Assembly: GCF_052119585.1 (NCBI RefSeq)
Contig: NZ_JBGQOJ010000004.1
Coordinates: forward strand, 62,001 to 126,000
From: JBGQOJ01 sp052119585
Lineage (GTDB): Bacteria; Pseudomonadota; Alphaproteobacteria; Rhodobacterales; Rhodobacteraceae
Reading direction: 5' to 3'
DNA length: 64,000 nucleotides
The position numbers were made by a program, and so were the translations under genes. Positions 8,251 through 15,973 of this stretch are shown piece after piece (within the stretch, counting starts at the first letter, position 1; each line of letters opens with the position of its first letter). The notes beneath the pieces are model-generated. The model ran no database searches. It saw nothing but the letters and a program-made list of their open reading frames with translations, and was not told the origin of the DNA.

Positions 8251-9411
8251 TCAGGTCGGCATAACGATCTTTTGCGCATCCATCGGGGCATCCCACTGAA
8301 GATGCCGGTCTTCGAGAACAAGCATGTTCTCTGATCCGACGATGTCGCTTTTTGTTTTGTAGCCGATCACATCCTCGATCGACATATCCAGATTGCGCGC
8401 CAGCAGCATGGTCTCTTCCGAGGAAAAGTTGGTCAGTCCACGGGCGCATTCATCGCCTTTTTCGTTGTAGATATGCAGAACGTCACCTTTGGTGAAATCC
8501 CCCTGAATCGAGATGATATCCGTGCGACGAACACCGCGTGTTCCCTCGACGATTTCCTGGGCCACGTCGTCGGACACAACGAGCGTGCCCCCGACCTGAA
8601 GCCGGTTGCTGAGCCATATTTCCAGAGGCGACGATGCAACGCCGGTGACGAGGCATTTCGTGTGGCGACGCTCGTTCTTCAGAACCGACGACACGGGACG
8701 ATCTATTATACCTTCGGCGATGATCGTTTCGCATCCGGCATTCTGCGCCATGTTGGCTGCTTTCATTTTCGTCAGCATACCGCCGCTGCCCAGTTCACTC
8801 GTGCCGGTCGTTGACAGCAGGTGGTCCGAAACGTCGCTGATTTCCGAAATGAACACCGCCTCGGGGTCCGAAGGATCCCTGTCATACAGGCCCTCGACAC
8901 TGGTCAGAATAATCAGGCGGTCGGCCTGAATCATCTGCGCAACCTTTGCGGCAAGCCGGTCGTTGTCGCCCACGCGCAACTCCCGCGTCGCAACGGTATC
9001 ATTTTCATTGATGATCGGAAGAATGTCATTTTCGAACAACCGCAGCACTGTATTCTTGATGTTCAAGAAGCGCCGGCGCTCTTCCATATCATCCACGGTC
9101 ACCAGCACCTGGGCAACATTCATCCGGTGTTCGGATGCGACCTGACGGTAGGCATTCATCAACAAGGGCTGGCCGCATGCGGCGGCGGCCTGCTTATCCA
9201 GAACGCCGGCATCTTCGGGCCGTTTTCCGATCATGTTCAGCCCCAGCGCGACAGAGCCAGAGGACGTCAGGACGATGTCATATCCCTCGGATTGCAATTG
9301 CGCCAAATCGCTCATCACGCCATGCAGAAACGCGTATCTCAGGGTCAGCCGATCACTATTGGCAAGCAGACTTGATCCGATTTTAACAACAATTCTTTTT
9401 CGTTTCGACAT
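8251..9411 (-). CDS. proB: Glutamate 5-kinase with PUA domain, stand-alone copy
   Basis: A 386-residue protein. The amino acid kinase domain starts with VVKIGSSLL and has TSSGSVALG, INENDTVA and GDNDRLAAKVA (substrate and ATP sites). Its GTSELGSGGMLTKMKAA stretch is typical of ProB, and a C-terminal PUA domain covers about residues 285-370. It makes glutamyl 5-phosphate, the first step to proline. AGGAG precedes the ATG. proA and obg, its usual partners, are not here, so this may be a second copy. It converges with frcR and has its own upstream region containing a perfect palindrome. Confidence 0.88.
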   Translation of the reverse strand: MSKRKRIVVKIGSSLLANSDRLTLRYAFLHGVMSDLAQLQSEGYDIVLTSSGSVALGLNMIGKRPEDAGVLDKQAAAACGQPLLMNAYRQVASEHRMNVAQVLVTVDDMEERRRFLNIKNTVLRLFENDILPIINENDTVATRELRVGDNDRLAAKVAQMIQADRLIILTSVEGLYDRDPSDPEAVFISEISDVSDHLLSTTGTSELGSGGMLTKMKAANMAQNAGCETIIAEGIIDRPVSSVLKNERRHTKCLVTGVASSPLEIWLSNRLQVGGTLVVSDDVAQEIVEGTRGVRRTDIISIQGDFTKGDVLHIYNEKGDECARGLTNFSSEETMLLARNLDMSIEDVIGYKTKSDIVGSENMLVLEDRHLQWDAPMDAQKIVMPT

Positions 9412-9451
9412 GGGAAACTCCTGTAACGCATTGTATTAATTTGACTCTTAT

Positions 9452-9477
9452 AGCGCATGTTCACGAAAACATGCGCT
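9452..9477. repeat. Perfect 10-bp inverted repeat upstream of proB
   Basis: AGCGCATGTT and AACATGCGCT flank the 6-base centre CACGAA. It lies 41 bp upstream of the proB ATG with no T-run on either side, so an operator or leader hairpin is more likely than a terminator. Nothing else is recognised in 9478-9700. Confidence 0.6.
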
Positions 9478-9700
9478 TTGCTTCAGCAATTCGAGCCTGA
9501 TGATTCGCTGTTGTATAACACGCAAAGCACCAAGGGGTTCAAATGGAAGGCCGACGGGCGCGGACAGGCGGGCCATAAATGCGTTTGTTGCGGTCCCCCG
9601 GCATTAACCAGTTTACTGTCTGGCGAAGGCGTGTAACTCCAGCCTGAATGCAGGCCCGATCTGTCTGCGGCGCTGGACACGGAACAAACGGAGACACCCG

Positions 9701-10129
9701 ATGCTCAAGGGCATTAACCCAATTCTTGGACCTGATCTGCTTTACACGCTTCGCGCGATGGGGCACGGCGACGAAATCGCGCTGGTCGACGGCAATTACC
9801 CCGCGCTGGAACATGGGCGCCGCGTCATCCGCGCCGATGGGCTGCATCTTATTCCCGTGCTTGATGCGGTTCTGTCGGTCATGCCGATTGACGACTTTGT
9901 CGCTCAATCCATCTTTAGATCGGTGAAAATGGGCGATGTCGCACACAGGGAACCGGTGCATGTCGAGATCGACCAATGCTGCCACGACCATGCGCCGGAA
10001 AGACCGATGACTCCGTTGGCCGGTGATATTTTTTACAGCCGCGTCCGTGCCGCGCACACGATAGTCGCGACAAGCGAGCCACGGCTTTTCGCCAATGTCA
10101 TTCTGCGCAAAGGTGTGATTTCGCTTTGA
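9701..10129 (+). CDS. FucU/RbsD family sugar mutarotase
   Basis: A 142-residue protein of the RbsD/FucU family: the N terminus has ILGPDLLYTLRAMGHGD, in which the family's catalytic His lies, and the C terminus is VILRKG. Members interconvert alpha and beta anomers of fucose or ribose. CGGAGACACCCG precedes the ATG. It stands alone; the fucose cluster has another copy at 29612-30043. Its CCHDH insert is not in the other copy. It could serve the frc importer or fucose use; the sequence does not decide. Confidence 0.85.
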   Translation: MLKGINPILGPDLLYTLRAMGHGDEIALVDGNYPALEHGRRVIRADGLHLIPVLDAVLSVMPIDDFVAQSIFRSVKMGDVAHREPVHVEIDQCCHDHAPERPMTPLAGDIFYSRVRAAHTIVATSEPRLFANVILRKGVISL

Positions 10130-10156
10130 CCAACCGGCCTTGAAAACGGCCATCAG

Positions 10157-10181
10157 GGAACCAAATGTCCAGCAATGCGTT
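10157..10181 (+). promoter_or_regulatory. EcfG-type promoter for the PLDc_N gene
   Basis: GGAAC (10157-10161), 16 bases, CGTT (10178-10181): a full match to the alphaproteobacterial general stress sigma factor consensus. The -10 box is 60 bp before the ATG at 10242. Confidence 0.75.
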
Positions 10182-10241
10182 TGGGTATCATGGCGCGTGT
10201 GAAAATGCACATGGCGCGATGAAACAACGGAGTGTTGGATA

Positions 10242-10433
10242 ATGATGGAAGTCAGTGGCCTTGGCGGCTTGATCGTTCTTGTTCTGGACCTATGGGCGAT
10301 TGTGTCGATCATCGGATCGAACCGCTCTACCGGCGCAAAGGTCGGCTGGACAGTGCTTGTTCTGGTCCTGCCGATTCTCGGATTCCTGATATGGCTACTG
10401 GCAGGACCGCGCAGTCCGGGGCGCGGCCCGTAG
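10242..10433 (+). CDS. Small PLDc_N domain membrane protein
   Basis: A 63-residue protein with two hydrophobic segments (about residues 5-25 and 33-53) and LPILGFLIWLLAGPR, typical of the phospholipase D N-terminal (PLDc_N) two-helix module on its own. Such proteins are probably small inner-membrane proteins of unknown function. CGGAG lies 10 bases upstream. The EcfG-type promoter marks it as a likely general stress gene. Confidence 0.8.
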   Translation: MMEVSGLGGLIVLVLDLWAIVSIIGSNRSTGAKVGWTVLVLVLPILGFLIWLLAGPRSPGRGP

Positions 10434-10570
10434 GCCTTAATCCGCCAATCGCACCTGTTGCCAACGGGCAACGGACCACCACGGAAAACATTTGTTCCGA
10501 ACCATATGCGTATTTGATTGTTCGCCTGCACGAATAAGTGCGCATGATCCAGAAATGCGAAGGGCAGGAA

Positions 10571-10927
10571 ATGCTGAGCCGGAAGAAAATTCTTATCGTT
10601 GAAGATGACGCCATGATCGCAATGGATCTGGAGTATCTGTTCACGGATTCCGGTTGGGATGTCATCGGCCCTGTGGCCAGCACAAAGAAAGCCATCGCAC
10701 TTTTGCAGGTCGAAACCCCTGACGTCGCGACGCTGGATTACAATCTGGGCGGCGAGACGAGCGCCGAAATCGCGGCTATTCTGTGCAAGAAAGACGTGCC
10801 TTTCTTTTACCTGACTGGCAGGGCACAGGCCATTATCGACGACGAAGCACCCGTTGCACCCATTCTGGAAAAACCCGCATCGCATGCTGTGCTTTTGAAG
10901 TTCGCAATCCGCACGCTTGGAAAGTAG
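10571..10927 (+). CDS. Single-domain response regulator
   Basis: A 118-residue receiver domain with no output domain. KILIVEDDAMIAMDLEYLF gives the acidic pocket, TLDYNLGG the phospho-acceptor Asp, YLTGRA the Thr and LEKPAS the conserved Lys. The N-terminal half resembles the receiver of PhyR. ATG 10571 follows AGGGCAGGAA. Single-domain receivers often act as phosphate sinks or modulators in general stress signalling; the kinase, nepR, ecfG and phyR lie within 5 kb. A weaker EcfG-like site (CGAAC, 16 bp, TGTT, 10498-10522) lies upstream. Confidence 0.88.
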   Translation: MLSRKKILIVEDDAMIAMDLEYLFTDSGWDVIGPVASTKKAIALLQVETPDVATLDYNLGGETSAEIAAILCKKDVPFFYLTGRAQAIIDDEAPVAPILEKPASHAVLLKFAIRTLGK

Positions 10928-10977
10928 GGTGCCCCAAGGCCAACGCGGCAGCTTATAACCGCGCCTTTATGGGTCTG

Positions 10978-12054
10978 TTATCTGACACCAAGGAACCTGC
11001 CCGGCACTTTCAACGCATCGACATTGTCGCATATCACCTTTAGGCAGACCAGAAACGGCACCGCCATCAGTGCGCCGGCAATGCCCCACAACCAGCCCCA
11101 GAACACGACCGTCAGAAACACCGACACCGTGTTCATTTCCAATCGGCGCCCAAGAATGGTTGGTGTTACGAACTGTCCCTCGAGCGAATTGAGGACCATG
11201 TAGAACACCGGCGCCAGCAGCGCATAGGACAACTGATCATAGGTGACGATGGAAAAGCCTGCGATCAGGCACGTCCCTATGATCATCCCGAGGAACGGAA
11301 GAAAGTTGAGGAAGAACGCAAGTGCCCCCCAGATAAACGGGTGCGGGAAATCGATTATCAGCAACGACACCGCGAGAACCATCCCCAGAACAGCGTTGAT
11401 CACCGTGATCGTGAAAAGATAACGAGAGATGCTTCTCTCTATCGTGTAAACGGTCGAAAGCGCGCGCTTTTTGTCGGAAAGTTTCGGGAATGCCTCTACG
11501 AGTTTCACATAGAACAGATCACCGGATGCCAGCAGAAGAAGTGCAAAGACCATGGCGACGATGATGGTTGTGCCCAGTCCTGCAAGGTTGCTGACGGCGG
11601 AACTTAACAGTCCGGGTTGCTGTATGGTCACCTTTTGAACCGAGGGTTCCGCCGCCGGTTCCGCCAGTTTTTCAACCTGCGCCGACGCCCCCTGCACCGC
11701 CTCTACAGAGGTCGTGATGTCCCGCAGCTTGTCTTTCAGCTTCTCGCCGAACGCTGGCACTTCGGCGGCCCAATTCGACGCAGGGCCGCTCATTGCGTAG
11801 CCCCCCAAAAGGACGCTGAACGCCAGAACGGTCACCAGAACCGTCGCACTGACCGGTGCGGGGATGCCCGCCTTTGAAAGGACGCGCAACAGGGGGCTAA
11901 GGGTCAACGAGACCAGCACCCCGATCATGATCGGAAGCAGAACATCCTTTGCAAAGAAGATCGCGATCGTTGCCAGAATCAGCAAAATCGCCACCAGCAC
12001 CTTTCGGATGGCCACGATCTCTCTCAGGTGCAGAGCGGGTGCAGTATCCAACAT
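10978..12054 (-). CDS. AI-2E family (PerM-like) membrane transporter
   Basis: A 358-residue membrane protein of the AI-2E_transport family. Two or three N-terminal helices come first, then a soluble stretch of about 80 residues (FGEKLKDKLRDITTSVEAVQ), then a block of five or six helices containing PFLGMIIG and GRRLEMNTVSVFLTVVFWGWLWG. The family is called autoinducer-2 exporters, but many members have other roles such as Na+/H+ exchange. AAGGA precedes the ATG, and a perfect EcfG-type promoter lies just upstream, so it is probably stress-induced. Confidence 0.88.
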   Translation of the reverse strand: MLDTAPALHLREIVAIRKVLVAILLILATIAIFFAKDVLLPIMIGVLVSLTLSPLLRVLSKAGIPAPVSATVLVTVLAFSVLLGGYAMSGPASNWAAEVPAFGEKLKDKLRDITTSVEAVQGASAQVEKLAEPAAEPSVQKVTIQQPGLLSSAVSNLAGLGTTIIVAMVFALLLLASGDLFYVKLVEAFPKLSDKKRALSTVYTIERSISRYLFTITVINAVLGMVLAVSLLIIDFPHPFIWGALAFFLNFLPFLGMIIGTCLIAGFSIVTYDQLSYALLAPVFYMVLNSLEGQFVTPTILGRRLEMNTVSVFLTVVFWGWLWGIAGALMAVPFLVCLKVICDNVDALKVPGRFLGVR

Positions 12055-12094
12055 AGGGTTCCTTGTTGCGGCGTTCGGACGCCTTGCTCATAAT

Positions 12095-12119
12095 AACGCC
12101 AGATCATCGGCAAGGTTCC
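12095..12119 (-). promoter_or_regulatory. EcfG-type promoter for the AI-2E family gene
   Basis: On the minus strand GGAAC (12119-12115), 16 bases, CGTT (12098-12095): a full consensus match. The -10 box is 41 bp upstream of the ATG at 12054. Confidence 0.75.
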
Positions 12120-12181
12120 GGCCCCAGATCAAAAGGCCGTGTCGACTGCGCGGCCAGCGGATGCCGCAGGGCGGTGCGGGA

Positions 12182-13921
12182 TCAGGTTTTGACAGGCTCC
12201 GGCACAAAGTCGGTGACCTTGACTGCAAGTTTAAGGGAATACCGGTCGGCGCTGTCCTCGATCTCGACTTGCGATGAAAGCTGTGTCGCGAAGGCCTTTA
12301 TCAGTTGGTTTCCCAACCCGGTGCTGATCGCGTCAATTCCCCGGTCGTCCAGACGGGTTCCTTTCGAATTTTCCACCGAAAGCACAAAGGTATTGTCCTT
12401 CATGTCGCGAAGGCGGAATTTGATCCAGGGGGCGCTGCCATCTGTCGGTCGTCCGATATATTTCACCGCATTCGTCGCGGCTTCTGTTGTCAGCAGCGAC
12501 ACAGGGACCGCCTGATCGGGCACAAGAATAACCTTGTCTATCTCGACACTGACCTTCACGCCACTGCCGGACGGAAGCGCCGACACCATCGTATGCTTGA
12601 TGATATCGTTCAAAAGCTTGTCTGCACGCACGCTGGCCAGACTGGACGTATGATAGAGATTGCTGTGCACGGTCGCCAACCCCATCACGCGGTCTTGCAC
12701 CCGCCGAAGCGTGTCACGGGCCTCGGGGGCCTTGGCCTTGCGCATCTCCATGTTTATGATCGACGCAATCAATTGCAGATTGTTTTTGACTCTGTGGTGA
12801 ACCTCTTTCAACAGGACGTTCTTCTCACGGATGCTGTCTTCCAGATCGGCCTCGTCCTGCGCGATTGTCTGCGCCATCGCGTTGAACGTTTCCTCCATCT
12901 GGCGCAGTTCCAGCGGCGCGGGGCTGGTGCTGCCCGGTGAAAAGCCCCGGCTGCCGCTTGCAAATTGCTGCATCTTCCAGCGCAGGTCTTTGACATGGCG
13001 GATGACCAGACGGTGCACCGCGACATAGGCGACCAGCAGACTGATAACCCACATCACAACGGGAAACAGAATTGCGGTGTGGCCAAAGCGGGTTTCAAAC
13101 TTTGTGCCTTGCCCCGCATCCCAGGTTGCAAAAGTATAGACGACACCCGGAATAATCGCGACGACGGAATAGACCCGAGCGTTTTTTCCGTGGTCCTCAG
13201 ACAGGAAAATGGTCGAGCTGCCGTTTGCCAGCGCCTTAAGATCGCGCCCCATGGGCAACGTGGCCTCTACATTCTCCATGCCCAATGCCGACAGCAAAAC
13301 CTGCCCTTCGGCGTTGAAGGTGACAAGGTCAACCGGCTGGGTGTCGTCATCCTTGAGCCGCTCAAGATAGAAATTCACTTTGGGAGCAGAGAGCGAAACA
13401 AACCCGATATAGGTATCATCGACATAGACGGGCTGGGCGATGACGACCACGGATTGACCACTGATCGCCCCCCTGTTCAACGCCGAAACACGCGGCTTGG
13501 GCTGGTCTTGAAAGCTTTTGTAAACCGGGCTTTCTCGCAGATCCGTAATCCGGTTTGCAGAATTGCACGTCGAAATCCCGTTCTTGGGAACAAAGGTGGC
13601 CAGAATGTAATCCGGTGTCGTTCGCACAAATTGCCTCAGTAGATCAACACAGGCCTCGGAATCGTCCAACAAAGGCAAAAGCGCAGACCCCAACACACGC
13701 GCCGAGGCAAAGCCGCCGTGCATTACATCGCGCTGCGGCTCTACCGCGACCAAAGTTCTGCCAAGCAACGCGGAATAGCGCAGTTCTTCGGATTGGCGGA
13801 CAACGTTGCTGGTTTGGTAAAGCGCAATAAGACCCACCGGCAACAAAGCCACGGACAGCATCACGCCCACCCTGAACGCAAGACCTTGATACACGCGCAG
13901 CCCCAAATTCATAACGCCCAT
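12182..13921 (-). CDS. Membrane sensor histidine kinase, HisKA_2 type, of the general stress response
   Basis: A 579-residue protein. TM1 is at about residues 17-37, then a periplasmic sensor of about 240 residues, and TM2 at about 283-308. A linker follows, then a HisKA_2 box (KEVHHRVKNNLQLIASI) with the acceptor His at 375, then an HATPase_c domain (TTEAATNAVKY, TGLGNQLIKAF). Kinases of this class phosphorylate PhyR. The ATG overlaps the ecfG stop (TGATG); a GTG one codon earlier is equally possible. It is the third gene of nepR-ecfG-kinase, so it is probably induced by its own output. Confidence 0.9.
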   Translation of the reverse strand: MGVMNLGLRVYQGLAFRVGVMLSVALLPVGLIALYQTSNVVRQSEELRYSALLGRTLVAVEPQRDVMHGGFASARVLGSALLPLLDDSEACVDLLRQFVRTTPDYILATFVPKNGISTCNSANRITDLRESPVYKSFQDQPKPRVSALNRGAISGQSVVVIAQPVYVDDTYIGFVSLSAPKVNFYLERLKDDDTQPVDLVTFNAEGQVLLSALGMENVEATLPMGRDLKALANGSSTIFLSEDHGKNARVYSVVAIIPGVVYTFATWDAGQGTKFETRFGHTAILFPVVMWVISLLVAYVAVHRLVIRHVKDLRWKMQQFASGSRGFSPGSTSPAPLELRQMEETFNAMAQTIAQDEADLEDSIREKNVLLKEVHHRVKNNLQLIASIINMEMRKAKAPEARDTLRRVQDRVMGLATVHSNLYHTSSLASVRADKLLNDIIKHTMVSALPSGSGVKVSVEIDKVILVPDQAVPVSLLTTEAATNAVKYIGRPTDGSAPWIKFRLRDMKDNTFVLSVENSKGTRLDDRGIDAISTGLGNQLIKAFATQLSSQVEIEDSADRYSLKLAVKVTDFVPEPVKT

Positions 13922-14478
13922 CACCGCACAGAGGCAGTGTTGCCGGCCATCACAGCTTTTGTCGCCTGATCGGTCATTTCAAGCTCGTCCGCGCCGTCCA
14001 GTTGCAGAATGTCGATAAGGCGAAGCCTGGCGCGGTTCACCCGGCTTTTGATGGTGCCGACAGCACAACCACACATCCCCGCCGCTTCCTCGTAGGAAAA
14101 GCCGGATGCCCCGACAAGGATCAACGCCTCGCGCTGCTCATCGGGAAGCGTGATGAATGCCTTCTGGAAATCCTGCAATGCCAGCCGTCCGTCGTGGTCC
14201 GGCTTGGATGCCAGCCGTCCTGCGAATATCCCGTCGACATCGGCAACCTCGCGGCTGACCTTCCGGCGGCTGGAATAGAATGTATTGCGAAGAATCGTGA
14301 ACAACCAGGCGCGCAGGTTGGTCCCTTCCTTGAACATCGCGAATTTGCTCCAGGCCTTTACGACCGTATCCTGTACCAGATCGTCCGCCGCTGAACCATT
14401 GCGGGTCAAACTCATCGCGAAAGCACGCAGAGCCGGTAAATGCTCTATGATCGCGTCTCTCGGGTCAGGGGCGTTCAT
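13921..14478 (-). CDS. ecfG: General stress ECF sigma factor (EcfG type)
   Basis: A 185-residue ECF sigma factor. Region 2 is at about residues 13-80 (LRAFAMSLTRNGSAADDLVQ, LRAWLFTILRN). Region 4 is at about 110-165 (LPDEQREALILVGASGFSYE, GTIKSRVNRAR). It directs RNA polymerase to GGAAC/CGTT promoters, of which several occur nearby. NepR holds it inactive until phosphorylated PhyR frees it. The start ATG 14478 overlaps the nepR stop (ATGA), a typical arrangement; the open frame extends upstream through nepR but is not coding there. Confidence 0.93.
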   Translation of the reverse strand: MNAPDPRDAIIEHLPALRAFAMSLTRNGSAADDLVQDTVVKAWSKFAMFKEGTNLRAWLFTILRNTFYSSRRKVSREVADVDGIFAGRLASKPDHDGRLALQDFQKAFITLPDEQREALILVGASGFSYEEAAGMCGCAVGTIKSRVNRARLRLIDILQLDGADELEMTDQATKAVMAGNTASVR

Positions 14479-14633
14479 TTTTCGCCCTCTTTTGCCTTTT
14501 CCTGCTCCTTTAGCTGCTGCAACAGCTTTTGAAACCGATCCGGCAATGCCTCTTCGACTTTTTCCTGATACACTTTGCGAAGGTTTTCGTCGATTTGACG
14601 CTGAACATTCTGGTTCGGTTTTTTCTGGGCCAT
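14475..14633 (-). CDS. nepR: Anti-sigma factor NepR
   Basis: A 52-residue, highly charged protein beginning MAQKKPNQNVQRQIDENLRK, followed by VYQEKVEEALPDRFQKLLQQ and a Lys/Glu-rich tail. The NepR core (IDENLRKVY...LPDRFQKLL) forms two helices that clamp the EcfG sigma factor and, under stress, the sigma-like domain of PhyR. It is translationally coupled to ecfG through ATGA. Its promoter is the minus-strand half of the double EcfG site at 14679-14711. Confidence 0.93.
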   Translation of the reverse strand: MAQKKPNQNVQRQIDENLRKVYQEKVEEALPDRFQKLLQQLKEQEKAKEGEK

Positions 14634-14678
14634 GGTGCTTTCTGCGCGATTTATTTTTCAGGTGTCCGAATATAATTC

Positions 14679-14711
14679 GGAACTCAACGTGATAGTCGTG
14701 CGTTTGGTTCC
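14679..14711. promoter_or_regulatory. Overlapping antiparallel EcfG promoters for phyR and nepR-ecfG
   Basis: Plus strand: GGAAC (14679-14683), 17 bases, CGTT (14701-14704), leading to phyR. Minus strand: GGAAC (14711-14707), 17 bases, CGTT (14689-14686), leading to nepR. Each -10 box lies inside the spacer of the other promoter, so two polymerases could not sit there at once. Confidence 0.85.
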
Positions 14712-14740
14712 AAGATAAAGTGAAAAAGGTAAAAATAATC

Positions 14741-15553
14741 ATGCCCAACGCCTCTACGACCGAGGGTTTCGTCGCATCCGTGGCGCAGGAATTGCCGTTT
14801 CTTCGCCGTTACGCCCGCGCCCTGACCGGAAATCAAGACTCAGGTGACGCCTATGCAATCGCGACGCTGGAAGCGATCATCGAAGATTCCAGTGTCATGG
14901 ATCGCACGAAATCAGCCCGAATTGCGCTTTTCTCGGCCTTTCACGCAATCTGGAACAGCTCTGGCGCCCCGATCGCGGGCGCAGAAACCAAAATTGCGGC
15001 CAAGGCCCAGATGCACCTGAGCAAACTGACCAGAAACACCCGTGAGGCCCTGCTTTTGCACACGATCGAAGAATTCCGTTATTCCGAGATCGCCGAAATC
15101 ATGAATGTCCCTCAGGACGAGGCCGAAGATCTGGTCAGAATTGCGCAGCAAGAGCTTGCCAATAGCATCCTCGGAAAAGTGATGATTATCGAAGACGAGG
15201 CGATCATCTCGATGGACCTTGAAAGCATTGTCTCGGACATGGGTCATGCGGTGACCGGCGTTGCCCGCACCCGGACAGAGGCGGTGAAACTGGGAAAATC
15301 AGAGCGCCCCGACCTGATCCTTGCCGATATCCAGTTGGCTGACAATTCGTCTGGGATTGATGCGGTCAACGACCTGCTAGGGGCCCTCGGCGACCTGCCG
15401 GTGATATTCATCACCGCCTTTCCCGAACGGCTGCTGACCGGGGAAAAACCGGAACCCGCCTTCCTGATCACAAAGCCATACACGGAAGAGCAGGTAAGAA
15501 TTGCGGCGTCACAGGCAATGTTCTTTTCGTCGACCGAACCCCTGTTCTCCTGA
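14741..15553 (+). CDS. phyR: General stress response regulator PhyR
   Basis: A 270-residue protein with a sigma-like N-terminal domain (about residues 10-140: LPFLRRYARALTG, FRYSEIAEIMNVPQDEAEDL) and a C-terminal receiver (about 145-265). The receiver has acidic pocket E151-D152-E153, acceptor D196 (LILADIQ), T225 and K245. When phosphorylated it binds NepR through the sigma-like domain and releases EcfG. ATG 14741 is preferred over a GTG at 14720 because AAAAGG lies about 11 bases upstream. It is divergent from nepR-ecfG-kinase and ends at a strong terminator. Confidence 0.95.
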   Translation: MPNASTTEGFVASVAQELPFLRRYARALTGNQDSGDAYAIATLEAIIEDSSVMDRTKSARIALFSAFHAIWNSSGAPIAGAETKIAAKAQMHLSKLTRNTREALLLHTIEEFRYSEIAEIMNVPQDEAEDLVRIAQQELANSILGKVMIIEDEAIISMDLESIVSDMGHAVTGVARTRTEAVKLGKSERPDLILADIQLADNSSGIDAVNDLLGALGDLPVIFITAFPERLLTGEKPEPAFLITKPYTEEQVRIAASQAMFFSSTEPLFS

Positions 15554-15573
15554 TCGCAACCGCAGATCTGCAA

Positions 15574-15609
15574 AAAAATGGCGCCCGCATCTTGCAGGGC
15601 GCCATTTTT
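15574..15609. terminator. Bidirectional rho-independent terminator
   Basis: A 13-bp perfect stem (AAAAATGGCGCCC with GGGCGCCATTTTT) around a 10-base loop, with a T-run on one side and an A-run on the other. It can end phyR (plus) and the DUF1328 gene (minus). Confidence 0.92.
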
Positions 15610-15633
15610 CATCACGAATCAGTGGCACGGAAA

Positions 15634-15804
15634 TTACGGTGTGCGCCCCTTGAACGCCCGCGCAATCATGGCGATGGCGAACAAGACCAGGAAAATCACA
15701 AACAGAATTTGCGCAACACCGGCAGAGGCGCTGGCGATACCGCCAAACCCAAAAACACCGGCGATAATCGCGACAACAAAGAATACTAAGGCCCAATACA
15801 GCAT
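15634..15804 (-). CDS. DUF1328 small membrane protein
   Basis: A 56-residue protein beginning MLYWALVFFVVAIIAGVFGF, the hallmark of DUF1328 (YtjA-like), with two hydrophobic helices and a short basic tail (RAFKGRTP). Function is unknown; members are often induced by stress. ATG 15804 is chosen over an upstream ATG because AAGGAAG lies 6-7 bases before it and the family starts here. It has a candidate EcfG promoter (15854-15879). Confidence 0.88.
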   Translation of the reverse strand: MLYWALVFFVVAIIAGVFGFGGIASASAGVAQILFVIFLVLFAIAMIARAFKGRTP

Positions 15805-15853
15805 TGTTTCTTCCTTCAGTTTCACTTGCGCTCATTTGCGCTTCTGCCGGATC

Positions 15854-15879
15854 AACACGGAATTACGGCGATTGGTTCC
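15854..15879 (-). promoter_or_regulatory. Candidate EcfG promoter for the DUF1328 gene
   Basis: On the minus strand GGAAC (15879-15875), 17 bases, TGTT (15857-15854). The first base of the -10 box differs from CGTT; otherwise spacing and sequence fit. It lies 50 bp before the ATG. Confidence 0.6.
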
Positions 15880-15912
15880 ACATTTAAAGTTCAGGAATTT
15901 GCCCTTTGCGAC

Positions 15913-15937
15913 GGAACAATTAACGCCCACGGATGTT
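15913..15937 (+). promoter_or_regulatory. Candidate EcfG promoter for the DUF883 gene
   Basis: GGAAC (15913-15917), 16 bases, TGTT (15934-15937), 36 bp before the ATG at 15974. One base departs from the CGTT consensus. Confidence 0.6.
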
Positions 15938-15973
15938 GAACTGTAATCCGAGTATCTTAAAAGGAGGCATAAA

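Noticed and set aside
9539..10885. 448-codon minus-strand open frame
   Set aside because: It crosses the mutarotase, the PLDc_N gene, a stress promoter and the response regulator, all supported on the other strand. Its product has no recognisable motif.
14478..14748. N-terminal extension of the ecfG reading frame to 14748
   Set aside because: It runs through nepR and the double promoter; the ATGA-coupled start at 14478 matches the sigma factor family.
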